Origin: VRUE01 sp963703175
Lineage (GTDB): Bacteria > Actinomycetota > Thermoleophilia > Solirubrobacterales > 70-9
DNA length: 64,000 bases
NCBI GenBank assembly: GCA_963703175.1
Contig: OY969794.1
Span: 2,728,001 to 2,792,000, forward strand
Reading direction: 5' to 3'
The first letter of the stretch is position 1; each line of letters starts with the position of its first letter. The notes under the pieces were generated by a model. It was given only the letters and a program-made list of their open reading frames with translations, searched no databases and was not told where the DNA came from. The translations under genes were made by a program, and so were the position numbers. Positions 8,425-15,929 of the stretch are shown here, in pieces.

Positions 8425-9191
8425 TAGTCCTGCACCAAGTCCACCTCGACGGTCATCGGGTCGGTGGCGAGGCGCACCGGCCAGCCGATGAAATTCCGAT
8501 CAACCATCGCCGCGGCTTGGAGCTGAAACGACAGCGTCTCCTGCTCGCGCGGGACGACGACCGTCTGCACGAGGACCTGATCGCCGACGAGCGGCTCGGT
8601 GTCCTTGTCGAGCTGCCAGGTCACCGCCGTCGCCGCCTGTCCGACCGTCTGCACCTTGGCGGTCTTAACGCTCAATTTGAGTTGCCCAAGCGCTTTCGCT
8701 GAAGCAGCGAGCTCGACCTCGGCGCCAGCCGCAAGGGGGATCACGGTCCCCGCCAGCTGACCGGCGATCTCGGGCAGCCCGGCCTGACCGTTGGCGCCGA
8801 TTGCAGCTTTGAAGGTCAGGTCCGCACCGAACCACTCACGGAACCTAGTGTTAGGACAAAGATCCACCGTCGATCCGGACCCGTCGAACGAAGCCTCGTA
8901 GCTCACCCTTCCCACGCGGCCGGCGTGATCGTCGGCGACGAGCCCAACGGCGTGCGTGATCACATAGACCTCACCCGGCAGGGCGGCGTACTCTGGCGGC
9001 AGCTGACGTTCGTTTGCCGCATAGAACGCGCGCACGCTGCGGGCGTACGGACGGTTGCCGAGGCGCAAGCGGTACCGGCCCGAGAGTCCTTCAATCGTCT
9101 CCTGCTCGCCGAAGGCCTCGACTTCCGCGCCTTCGCCGAGCCACGGCTCAGCGATAGAGTGCTCGACCTCGCTGATTTGCAAGTCCGTCAT
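8424..9191 (-). CDS. Unrecognised 255-aa partner of the CHAT protein
   Basis: A soluble protein of 255 residues starts at the ATG at 9191 with a strong ribosome site (GAGGAGGGG). I do not recognise the family. It has no signal peptide and no membrane segment. The C-terminal half is rich in alternating polar and hydrophobic residues (TVIPLAAGAEVELAAS, QVLVQTVVVPREQ), suggesting beta strands. The middle part contains GEVYVITHAVGLVADDH. It is the first gene of a two-gene operon, and its stop (TAG) shares one base with the CHAT gene's GTG start. The coupling suggests a stoichiometric partner, sensor, or substrate of the CHAT protease. That role is inferred from gene order alone. Confidence 0.6.
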   Translation of the reverse strand: MTDLQISEVEHSIAEPWLGEGAEVEAFGEQETIEGLSGRYRLRLGNRPYARSVRAFYAANERQLPPEYAALPGEVYVITHAVGLVADDHAGRVGRVSYEASFDGSGSTVDLCPNTRFREWFGADLTFKAAIGANGQAGLPEIAGQLAGTVIPLAAGAEVELAASAKALGQLKLSVKTAKVQTVGQAATAVTWQLDKDTEPLVGDQVLVQTVVVPREQETLSFQLQAAAMVDRNFIGWPVRLATDPMTVEVDLVQD

Positions 9192-9701
9192 AACCCCTCC
9201 TCATGCACACTGTTTGGTTACTGCAGCACCGGCAACTCCCACCGTAAGTATGCAGTTACACGCGTCGGCCCGTCACAGCTGACCCGGGGTCGAGGTCTCG
9301 CGCCTCCCTAAAAGAGCCGCCAGCCACGATCACCGGCGCAGTCCAGGCGCGGGCGCGGCGTCGAGCTTGGCGGTGGCCTTGCAAGAGGCTTGCTTTGCGC
9401 CGTCGCGGGTAGCAGAGCAAGGCGGGCTGTCGGCCCGGATCCCAGCGGCTTTCACCGGCATTCCAAGTGCTGGTTCCCGCTCGGGTAAGGACGACCAACC
9501 GCCCTTGGGTGGTGAGGCGTCCGGGCCGGCAGCATCCAACTCATTCGATCAAGGAGCTTCAGATGTCAGATCAACTGCAAGGCAAGATGATTTCGACAAG
9601 GGCGACACTTTCATGCCGCGTCAACGCGAGGGCGCTCTTGGCCAGCGCTTAGCTCTTCACCGCGTCGGGTAATGGGCTAGCCGAACGAAAGGAGCTAGCT
9701 C
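9192..9701. other. Intergenic stretch, about 510 bp
   Basis: No convincing gene is present. The promoter of the minus-strand CHAT operon must lie in the first part of this stretch, but I cannot fix a -10/-35 pair. A short plus-strand frame (9563-9652, MSDQLQGKMISTRATL..., 29 residues) has a good ribosome site, AAGGAG, 7 nt upstream. It resembles nothing I know and may be a degenerate leftover. The ribosome site AAAGGAG at about 9688 belongs to the next gene. Confidence 0.5.
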
Positions 9702-10043
9702 ATGCCCCCTCGCGGAGTGAAAAAAGGAACCAAACGAGCCCGCCAGTACGAGCACATCAAGAAGAGCGAGAAGGAAGCCGGCCGTTCGGAGGGCCGGGCG
9801 GAGGAGATCGCGGCACGCGCCGTCAACAAGGAAAAGGCGAGGTCGGGAGAATCGAGAACGGCCTCGCGCAGTTCGACCCGAGATCGGTCGGCAAGCAGCC
9901 GAGGCGGCAAGCGCTCGGGCAGCGGACCCGGCGGTCGTACCCGCGAACAGCTCTACAACGACGCTAAGAAGATGGGAATCGAAGGGCGCTCGAAGATGAG
10001 TAAGGCCCAGCTGCAGCGGGCAGTGGCCGGCGCGGAAAGCTGA
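9702..10043 (+). CDS. Small basic protein with C-terminal Rho_N/SAP-like motif
   Basis: This 113-residue, very basic protein has an N-terminal KKGTKRARQYEHIKKSEKEAG segment of a type often annotated as plasmid stabilisation protein. A low-complexity Ser/Arg/Gly linker follows, then a C-terminal helix-extended-helix unit (REQLYNDAKKMGIEGRSKMS) like the Rho termination factor N-terminal or SAP domain, which binds nucleic acid. AAAGGAG lies about 9 nt before the ATG. It probably binds DNA or RNA. A role in plasmid maintenance is not supported by anything else here. A hairpin terminator follows at 10114. Confidence 0.65.
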   Translation: MPPRGVKKGTKRARQYEHIKKSEKEAGRSEGRAEEIAARAVNKEKARSGESRTASRSSTRDRSASSRGGKRSGSGPGGRTREQLYNDAKKMGIEGRSKMSKAQLQRAVAGAES

Positions 10044-10113
10044 GGAAGGCAAGGCGCCGGGCTCGAGCGCCCGGCCGGCCCGGAGGCTCAGGTTTTGTCT
10101 TCGACTCCCGTCG

Positions 10114-10148
10114 GAAAATGCGACCGATGGGCCGGCCGGCGCATTTTT
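10114..10148 (+). terminator. Rho-independent terminator
   Basis: AAAATGCG pairs with CGCATTTTT across a loop that is itself GC-rich (GGCCGGCC). The hairpin ends in a T run. It follows the Rho_N-like gene by about 70 nt. Confidence 0.7.
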
Positions 10149-10215
10149 GCATAGGCTTGTCGCTATTCTGGTACGCACCGGTAACCCAATTTAGTGGGGG
10201 TTCTGGAGCGCCTCC

Positions 10216-10827
10216 ATGCGGACAAAAAAATCAAAGCCATGGGACGACACCGACGCCATGGTCGAAGCGCTCGAAGCGCGCCGCTCGGCAAAGCTGCCCA
10301 TTTGGTCGGTCTACTCTTACGACGACGAAGCGCAGTACAAGTCCAAGCTTCAGTGGTATGTCAACGAGCTCCGAACCCTGTCTCTTACGGGTTCGACTCT
10401 GGATATTGGTTGTGGTAGCGGCGGGCTTCTTCATCTGTATCGGGCGCCGGCGGGATATCTGGGCTTGGATCTTGCCACCGGTCTGCTCGACGAAGCCCGA
10501 AGTGCTTTCCCTCAAAGAGCATTTGTATGCGGCGATGTACTGTCAGCTCCACTGACACACTTCGACACGGTAGTCATGATTGGTCTTCTGGGCCTGAGCC
10601 CGGATCCTCTCAGGCTCATCAGTCGAGCGTGCGATCTGACTCGAGGACATTTGCTGTTCGATTTTCTTGAAGACCAGCCAAGCCATGTAAACAGCGCCGT
10701 GGAGCTGCGTTACGTTTCCCGGGCTGCCGTTGCTAGCATCGTCCAAGGATGCGGCCTAGATGTCGTGCGTACGCGCCAGGTTGGCGCCAATCTGAGAATC
10801 GTGGCCCAACGACAACTCCATCATTGA
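10216..10827 (+). CDS. Class I SAM-dependent methyltransferase
   Basis: This 203-residue soluble enzyme has the motif I loop LDIGCGSGGLL at about residues 62-72, an acidic residue at the end of strand 2 (YLGLDLATG), and motif II/III-like FVCGDVLSAPL and DTVVMIGLLGL segments. The substrate is unknown. The ATG at 10216 gives MRTKKSKPWDDTD. The next gene starts 12 nt after its stop, so the two are probably cotranscribed. Base composition is visibly less GC-rich than in the neighbouring core genes, which suggests recent acquisition. Confidence 0.75.
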   Translation: MRTKKSKPWDDTDAMVEALEARRSAKLPIWSVYSYDDEAQYKSKLQWYVNELRTLSLTGSTLDIGCGSGGLLHLYRAPAGYLGLDLATGLLDEARSAFPQRAFVCGDVLSAPLTHFDTVVMIGLLGLSPDPLRLISRACDLTRGHLLFDFLEDQPSHVNSAVELRYVSRAAVASIVQGCGLDVVRTRQVGANLRIVAQRQLHH

Positions 10828-10839
10828 GCGCTAGACGTA

Positions 10840-11649
10840 GTGACGATGCGGAACTTGGCCAGTAAAGACGCTTGGACTCAGGAGCGATCCGAGCTTACTC
10901 GGGGGTTTCAGCGTCAGCAGCTGCGCCAGATGCTGATTCTGATTATGGGCCTAGGCGTTGCAATGACGGTTATCGCGCTCCTCCTCCTTGGGTCAAACCC
11001 ATCTACTGGCGCGCGAGTCACGTCAGGCATCGTCGGAGCGCTGGCGGGCGCTCTTATCGGCGCCAGCGTTTCCAATTTCGTCAATTCGCAATATGACAGG
11101 CCGGTGCTGGACGAGATCCAAAGTCTTCTTGCGCGTACGTCCGCTTGCGCGGTTACCTCGCCCGAGGCGTCCCTAGAGGACCTCCGCAGGCTCTGGCACT
11201 ACTACCATTTGACCATTATCGACGGGCAGATGTGCTGGCGCTATGTACGGATCCCGTTCGACAATCACAGCGCAGTTGGTGCCCTGACCGCTGACGTTCC
11301 AGTGATTGATGTGATCGGCGATGGACCATCACATGTATATAAGACGGATGCTGCCGTGTGGGATCGACGGCTCATTCTGTTGCAGAGTCGAATGGAGGGC
11401 GATGAGGCTGCTGCTGTGTCCATATTTCCAAATGTGTCGGGGTTTCAACAGGTTCACGTCGGGGTTGCGATCATGCAGAATTGGGACGGTGGAGATGTGT
11501 TGGTGCCGACGCTGATGAGCCGCACACCGCTTCTTGCCGATCAAGTGGAGGGCTCAATTTCCGACAATGGAAACGTAGATAAGCTTGAGGCTCTTTGGAG
11601 CACTAATTTTGCGCGGGTCGAGCGGCTCCTCCCAGAGATCGAGATCTAA
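10840..11649 (+). CDS. Membrane-anchored protein of unknown function
   Basis: This 269-residue protein has two adjacent hydrophobic helices, at about residues 31-50 (LILIMGLGVAMTVIALLLLG) and 58-80 (VTSGIVGALAGALIGASV), joined by a short loop. The long C-terminal domain of about 190 residues should face the cytoplasm. Nothing in it is recognised. HLTIIDGQMCWRYVRI and QVHVGVAIMQNWDGGD look like strands of a sensory or binding domain. The start may be the GTG at 10840 or the ATG at 10846. It is paired with the methyltransferase upstream and has a similarly lower GC content. Confidence 0.55.
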   Translation: MTMRNLASKDAWTQERSELTRGFQRQQLRQMLILIMGLGVAMTVIALLLLGSNPSTGARVTSGIVGALAGALIGASVSNFVNSQYDRPVLDEIQSLLARTSACAVTSPEASLEDLRRLWHYYHLTIIDGQMCWRYVRIPFDNHSAVGALTADVPVIDVIGDGPSHVYKTDAAVWDRRLILLQSRMEGDEAAAVSIFPNVSGFQQVHVGVAIMQNWDGGDVLVPTLMSRTPLLADQVEGSISDNGNVDKLEALWSTNFARVERLLPEIEI

Positions 11650-11706
11650 CGGGCGGTGGAGCCTGTACCTGGCCGGAAACGTTCGCCGCGTCTTCGGTCT
11701 CGATCG

Positions 11707-12883
11707 ATGACACAGATCGCAGAGGATCGCCAGCCCATGGTGTCGCTGGTGCGCCCGCGCGAAGTCGCGCGGGCCGTAACCCCGCTGGAGCTGTTCTTCG
11801 ACCTGGTCTACGTCTTCACGGTCAGTCAGCTCGCGCGTCATTTGCTCGATCACGTCGATGCGCGAGGCATGGCCGAGACCCTAGTCCTCACCCTGGCGGT
11901 GATGTACGCGTGGTTCATGACCGTTTGGACGTCGAACTGGCTCGACGCCGATCGCCAGCCCGTGCGGCTGCTGCTGCTCTGCCTGATGTTTGCCAGTCTA
12001 GTCATGTCCACCTCGGTCTCGGAGGCGTTCGGCGATCGCGCGGGCCTATTCGTGGTCGGCTACCTGACGATCCAGATCGGCCGCACCGCCTTCGCTGTGT
12101 ACGCCTTTCGTGGTCACCGACTGCATATGCATTTCGTCAACGCCCTGGCCTGGGAGCTCGGCACCGCGCCGCTCTGGATCGCCGGCATCGCCACCGGCAG
12201 CAGCGCTCGAACTCGCCCTTTGGGCGGCGGCGACGCTGATCACCTACGCCGGCGTGATCGCGGGCCACCCGCTGCCGGGTCGGAAAAGCCCCTTCAGCTC
12301 CGACAGTCAGATCTACGCCGAGCATCTACTCGAGCGTTTCCGCCTGTTTTTCCTGATCGCTCTGGGCGAGACCGTCCTCACCCTCGGCAACGCCTTCGCG
12401 GACCAACCTCTGCGAGCCGATCGCCTACTCGTCCTAGCCGTCGCCTTCACCGGCTCGGTCGCGCTCTGGTGGTGCTACTTCCACCGCGCAGAGGAGCTTG
12501 GCGTGAGGGCCGTGCAGGAGACCGCCGACCCTTCGCGGATTGTCGGTCTCAGCAACTACACGCTCATCCTGATGGTCATCGGCATCATCTCGATCGCTGT
12601 CGGCGACGAGCTGGCGATAGCTCACCCGCACGACCCGACGACCTTCGCCGTCTCCGCGCTCGTCTTCGGCGGCCCGGCGATTTTCCTGCTCGCCCAGATG
12701 GGATTCATGCGGAGGGCTGTCGGAAGCGTGCCACGGTCCAGGGTCCTCGCCTGCGTTGGCTTGCTGATCCTGGCCATTGCCACCGCGCCGCTGAGCCTCC
12801 TCGCCGCAGTAGTCGCTTCGACTGCGGTTCTGGTTGCGGTGGCGACCAGCGACACCCGAGCCGACTCGCCGATAGGCTTTTAA
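11707..12883 (+). pseudogene. ltrA: LtrA-family (low temperature requirement A) membrane protein, frameshifted
   Basis: The first frame from the ATG at 11707 begins MTQIAEDRQP and contains the LtrA hallmark TPLELFFDLVYVFTVSQLA plus several hydrophobic helices, up to WIAGIATG near 12195. The same protein then continues in another frame with ALELALWAAATLITYAGV, FFLIALGETVLTLG and YTLILMVIGIISIAVG to the stop at 12881-12883. Joined, the two halves make about 392 residues, the usual family length. A 1-nt frame error therefore lies between about 12198 and 12212 (GGCAGCAGCGCTC). The function of LtrA proteins is poorly defined. The gene is either freshly inactivated or carries a sequencing error. 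Confidence 0.75.
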
Positions 12884-12892
12884 TCGCCTAAC

Positions 12893-12963
12893 GGCGCCTT
12901 GGCGGAGTGGCTACGCAGCGGCCTGCAAAGCCGTTTACACCGGTTCGATTCCGGTAGGCGCCT
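12893..12963 (+). tRNA. tRNA-Cys (GCA)
   Basis: The cloverleaf is clear: acceptor GGCGCCT pairs with AGGCGCC, the T arm carries GGTTCGATTCC, and the anticodon loop CTGCAAA reads GCA. The discriminator base is T, as expected for tRNA-Cys. CCA is not encoded. An integrase remnant lies directly downstream, consistent with use of this gene as an attachment site. Confidence 0.93.
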
Positions 12964-12965
12964 TT

Positions 12966-12999
12966 CGCTCTGGCAAGCGGCTTACGGCTTGCCAGAGCG
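12966..12999. repeat. Perfect 13-bp hairpin after tRNA-Cys
   Basis: CGCTCTGGCAAGC and GCTTGCCAGAGCG flank an 8-nt loop, starting 3 nt after the tRNA. There is no T run, so a classical terminator is unlikely. It may aid 3'-end formation of the tRNA or be left from the integration event. Confidence 0.7.
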
Positions 13000-13008
13000 C
13001 CTAGTCGA

Positions 13009-13213
13009 AGGCCGGCTTGGACGAGCGCCTGCGCCTACACCAAGCACGCCATGCCTTTGTCTCATCATGATCGCGGCAGGCGTCAACGCCAAAGCCCTCT
13101 CGGTCTTCATGGGCCATTCCTCGATCAAGGTCACGTTCGATCTCTACGGACATCTGATGCCGGGCACCGAGGCCGAGGCTGGGGCGCTGCTCGACGCGTT
13201 TCTCGGAGCGTGA
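13009..13213 (+). pseudogene. Tyrosine recombinase (phage-type integrase), C-terminal remnant
   Basis: The upstream frame reads AGLDERLRLHQARHAFVS, matching the box II HxLRH region of tyrosine recombinases. After a frame change near 13060 it continues as LMIAAGVNAKALSVFMGHSS, with GH of the active site, then YGHLMPG with the nucleophile tyrosine region (TFDLYGHLM). Everything upstream of box II is missing, and the frame is broken. The remnant begins about 45 nt after the tRNA-Cys 3' end, the classical place for an integrase. It marks an old integrative element that has been lost or moved. Confidence 0.75.
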
Positions 13214-13271
13214 GCCCGTCGGGAAGAGGCTAGGGTCCGCTCGGTAAAAAGTAACCAAGGCTGGGGCCAGT

Positions 13272-13301
13272 TTGACTTCTGTCATACGTTGTATGTACAG
13301 T
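13272..13301 (+). promoter_or_regulatory. tacA promoter with embedded operator
   Basis: TTGACT (13272-13277) and TACAGT (13296-13301) are 18 nt apart. A perfect dyad, CATAC-GTT-GTATG (13283-13295), fills the spacer. The -10 ends 7 nt before the GTG start, so the mRNA should be leaderless. Binding of the ribbon-helix-helix antitoxin to the dyad would block its own promoter, the usual autoregulation of such pairs. Confidence 0.65.
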
Positions 13302-13308
13302 CTAGGGC

Positions 13309-13575
13309 GTGCCGACTCCAAAAACCCAACGGCTCAACCTCCGCATTGAGAAGGACGACGAGGCTCTCTTCAAGCAAGCCGCGTTGGTTCATCGGGAGTC
13401 GTTGACCCAATTCCTCGTCGAGAGTGGTCGTGAGCGAGCCGAGCGCCTACTCGCCGATCGAACCAGCTTCAGCGTCGATTCGGATGCCTGGCAGGAGATT
13501 GCCGCCGCGATGGACCAGCCGGCAAAGGCCCGACCCGAGCTCTCCAGGCTTTTCGCGCGCCCCCGCCCTGAATAG
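13309..13575 (+). CDS. TacA-type ribbon-helix-helix antitoxin (DUF1778)
   Basis: This 88-residue protein starts at a GTG. The N-terminus TQRLNLRIEKDDEALFKQAA is the usual ribbon-helix-helix DNA-binding unit of DUF1778/TacA antitoxins. The C-terminus (FSVDSDAWQEIAAAMDQPAK) is the part that wraps the acetyltransferase toxin and blocks its active site. It lies 5 nt upstream of the GNAT toxin in the standard antitoxin-toxin order. No ribosome site is visible, and the promoter position suggests leaderless translation. The dyad at 13283 is its likely operator. Confidence 0.88.
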   Translation: MPTPKTQRLNLRIEKDDEALFKQAALVHRESLTQFLVESGRERAERLLADRTSFSVDSDAWQEIAAAMDQPAKARPELSRLFARPRPE

Positions 13576-13580
13576 GCCGA

Positions 13581-14096
13581 GTGCCGCGCTTCCTCGACCC
13601 TCAGCCGCTCGGTAGCGAGCATCGGATCAACGGATTCGATTGCGGGGTGGGGTCGCTGGACATCTGGCTCGTCAAGCACGCGCGGGCAGCGGCAGGAGCA
13701 GGGTCCGCCCGAACCTACGTCGTCGTGGACGCCGAGCAGGATCGGGTTGTCGGCTATCACGCGCTATCGCTTGCGTCCATCGAGCACGCTGACGCAACCG
13801 AGCGGGGGCGAAAAGGTATGCCGCAGCATCCGATTCCGGCCTTGTTGCTGGCGCGGCTGGCGGTTGACAAGGCGGTCCAGGGCAAGGGGATCGGAGCCTT
13901 TCTCCTGAAAGACGCGATGAGCCGGGCGCTCTCGGTGGCCGAGCAGGCGGGCATGCGTCTACTGCTCGTTCACGCTCTGCATGACGAAGCCCGTGCTTTC
14001 TACGAACACTTTGGCTTCGAGCCTTCGCCCAGTGATGCAATGAACTTGCAGCTCTTGGTCAAGGACATAAGGCTCGCGCTCGACAGCACGGATTGA
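13581..14096 (+). CDS. TacT-type GNAT acetyltransferase toxin
   Basis: This 171-residue GNAT enzyme shows the family opening INGFDCGVGSLDIWLVKHAR, central strands RTYVVVDAEQDRVVGYHALS and the acetyl-CoA loop VQGKGIGAFLLKDAM (Q/RxxGxG/A). The conserved C-terminal tyrosine is in ARAFYEHFGF. Toxins of this family acetylate the amino group of aminoacyl-tRNA and stop translation until the antitoxin returns. The GTG start is 5 nt after the antitoxin stop. The pair lies beside an integrase remnant and tRNA-Cys, so it probably arrived with that element. Confidence 0.88.
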   Translation: MPRFLDPQPLGSEHRINGFDCGVGSLDIWLVKHARAAAGAGSARTYVVVDAEQDRVVGYHALSLASIEHADATERGRKGMPQHPIPALLLARLAVDKAVQGKGIGAFLLKDAMSRALSVAEQAGMRLLLVHALHDEARAFYEHFGFEPSPSDAMNLQLLVKDIRLALDSTD

Positions 14097-14136
14097 TCGC
14101 GGCGGCCCCGCGGTGGGTACCTGTCAGGCTGATCTC

Positions 14137-15609
14137 GTGAGCGCCGTGACCGTCACCGAGCCCCTTGCCGCAAGCACCGACGAGCGGGTGCCTGACGATC
14201 ACGTGATTGTCCTCTTCGGGGCGACGGGGGACCTTGCCAGGCGGAAGCTGTTGCCGGGGATCTTTCATCTGATGCGGGCGGGGTTGATGCCGCCTCGATT
14301 CCGGCTGATCGGAGTGGCCAGACGCGATATCGGCGAGGAGGGGTTTGTCGAGTTGGCTCGGGAGGCGATCGAAAGCTCGGGGCGCCGCTCGCCATCTCCG
14401 GAGGCAGTGGATCGCTTTGTCGGGTGCCTGGATTTCATCGGCATCGAAGACGGGCTGGAGATGCTCGCCGATGCGGTCGAGGGCGCCCGGGCAGAGCTCG
14501 GTCCCGATGCGCGCGTCCTCTACTACCTATCGCTGCCGCCGGGCGCCGTGGGGTCCACGGCGGATGCGCTCGGCGAGCTGGGGATGGGGGAGGGCGCTCG
14601 GGCGATCATCGAGAAGCCCTTCGGTGTCGACCTCGACTCGGCGCGGCAGCTCAATGGTTGCCTGCTCTCGGTCTTTCACGAGGAGGACATCTTCCGCATC
14701 GACCACTATCTCGGGCGTGAGGCAGTACAGAACCTGCTAGCCCTGCGCTTCGCCAACGGGATGTTCGAGCCGGTCTGGAATCGCAACCACATCGACCACA
14801 TCCAGATCGACGTGCCGGAGACGCTCTCGATCGGCATGCGGGCCGGTTTCTACGAGGAAACGGGTGCCTTCCGCGACATGGTCGTGACCCACCTCTTCCA
14901 GGTGCTCAGCTTTGTCGCGATGGAGCCGCCGACCTCGCTCTCGGCGAAAGCGCTGATGCTCGAGCGCGAGAAGGTGTTCGACTCGATGTCCTTACTCGAC
15001 CCCGCCGCCGTCGTCCGCGGGCAGTACGACGGCTACCGCGACGAGGAGGGCGTTGCGCCCGACTCGGACGCCGAGACCTTCGTCGCCCTGCGTGCCAACG
15101 TCAACAACTGGCGCTGGGACGGCGTCCCCTTCTACCTGCGCACCGGTAAGCGTATGGCGCAGGATCGCCACATCCTCACGGTCGCCTTCTCGCAGCCGCC
15201 GCGCAGGATGTTCCCACTCGACTGCGATCAGATCGCCGAGTCCTTCGGCCACGATCACCTGACTTTCGAGCTGGGCGACCCCGGCAGCATCTCCGCTTCC
15301 TTTCTCGCCAAGGTCCCCGGGCCGACGATGCACCTCGGCGAGGCGCACATGCACTTCAGCTACGCCGACAACTTCGGTGGCGCCGCGCGGGCCCTGGACG
15401 CCTACGAGCGGCTGATCCACGACGTGATGCTTGGCGATCGCACGCTCTTCACCACGACGACCGGCATCGAGCGCCTCTGGGAGGTTTCCGAGCAGGTGGT
15501 CGAGGAGCCGTCACCTGCTCAGCCCTACGAGCCGGATAGTTGGGGGCCGGCAGCGATCGAGGAGCTGATCGCGCCGCGCCGCTGGCACCTGCCCAGCAGC
15601 CACGTCTAA
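14137..15609 (+). CDS. zwf: Glucose-6-phosphate 1-dehydrogenase
   Basis: Zwf oxidises glucose-6-phosphate to 6-phosphogluconolactone, the first step of the oxidative pentose phosphate pathway, and supplies NADPH. The N-terminal nucleotide-binding loop VLFGATGDLARRKLLPG, the IEKPFGVDL motif and the active-site RIDHYLGREAVQNL (about residue 187, with the catalytic His nearby) are all present. The length of about 490 residues is normal. I place the start at GTG 14137 (VSAVTVTEPL); a GTG at 14113 would add 8 residues. Neither has a clear ribosome site. A terminator-like hairpin follows at 15621, so the gene is probably monocistronic. Confidence 0.92.
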   Translation: MSAVTVTEPLAASTDERVPDDHVIVLFGATGDLARRKLLPGIFHLMRAGLMPPRFRLIGVARRDIGEEGFVELAREAIESSGRRSPSPEAVDRFVGCLDFIGIEDGLEMLADAVEGARAELGPDARVLYYLSLPPGAVGSTADALGELGMGEGARAIIEKPFGVDLDSARQLNGCLLSVFHEEDIFRIDHYLGREAVQNLLALRFANGMFEPVWNRNHIDHIQIDVPETLSIGMRAGFYEETGAFRDMVVTHLFQVLSFVAMEPPTSLSAKALMLEREKVFDSMSLLDPAAVVRGQYDGYRDEEGVAPDSDAETFVALRANVNNWRWDGVPFYLRTGKRMAQDRHILTVAFSQPPRRMFPLDCDQIAESFGHDHLTFELGDPGSISASFLAKVPGPTMHLGEAHMHFSYADNFGGAARALDAYERLIHDVMLGDRTLFTTTTGIERLWEVSEQVVEEPSPAQPYEPDSWGPAAIEELIAPRRWHLPSSHV

Positions 15610-15620
15610 TCCCGGGAACG

Positions 15621-15650
15621 GAAAAGGGCCCCAGATGGGGCCCTCTGTTT
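15621..15650 (+). terminator. Terminator-like hairpin after zwf
   Basis: GGGCCCC pairs with GGGGCCC across an AGAT loop, starting 12 nt after the zwf stop. A-rich sequence flanks the 5' side and a weak T run (TCTGTTT) the 3' side. Confidence 0.65.
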
Positions 15651-15852
15651 CCGAAGGACGTACCACCAGAGAGTTCTAAGTCGCTGGCTCGTCGGTCCTC
15701 AAACTTTGAAGTTCGTCGCCGCCCTGCTCGGCGACTCAATAGATAAACACGCCGTTTAGGGAAAAGTTGCACCGCTTGCATCGGCTGTTGCATGGGCGGA
15801 CTTGAGCGCCGGCGGCAATAGCTGCCGCGCTGCTAGATTCAGCTCTCCCCTG

Positions 15853-15925
15853 GGGCGCATAGCTCAGTTGGGAGAGCGCCAGCTCGACAAGCTGGAGGTC
15901 ACAGGTTCGAGCCCTGTTGCGCCCA
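15853..15925 (+). tRNA. tRNA-Val (GAC)
   Basis: Acceptor GGGCGCA pairs with TGCGCCC, the D arm is GCTC/GAGC, the T arm carries GGTTCGAGCCC, and the anticodon stem CCAGC/GCTGG encloses TCGACAA with anticodon GAC. Position 33 is C instead of the almost invariant U. The discriminator is A and CCA is not encoded. A TAGATT hexamer about 13 nt upstream may be the -10. Confidence 0.88.
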
Positions 15926-15929
15926 TCCC

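Noticed and set aside
9563..9652. A 29-residue frame with a good ribosome site
   Set aside because: No similarity, no neighbour relation and poor coding character; kept only as a note in the intergenic entry.
13240..13260. GTAAAAAGTAACC as a partial repeat copy
   Set aside because: The similarity ends after AAAAAGTA, and no partner arm is present.
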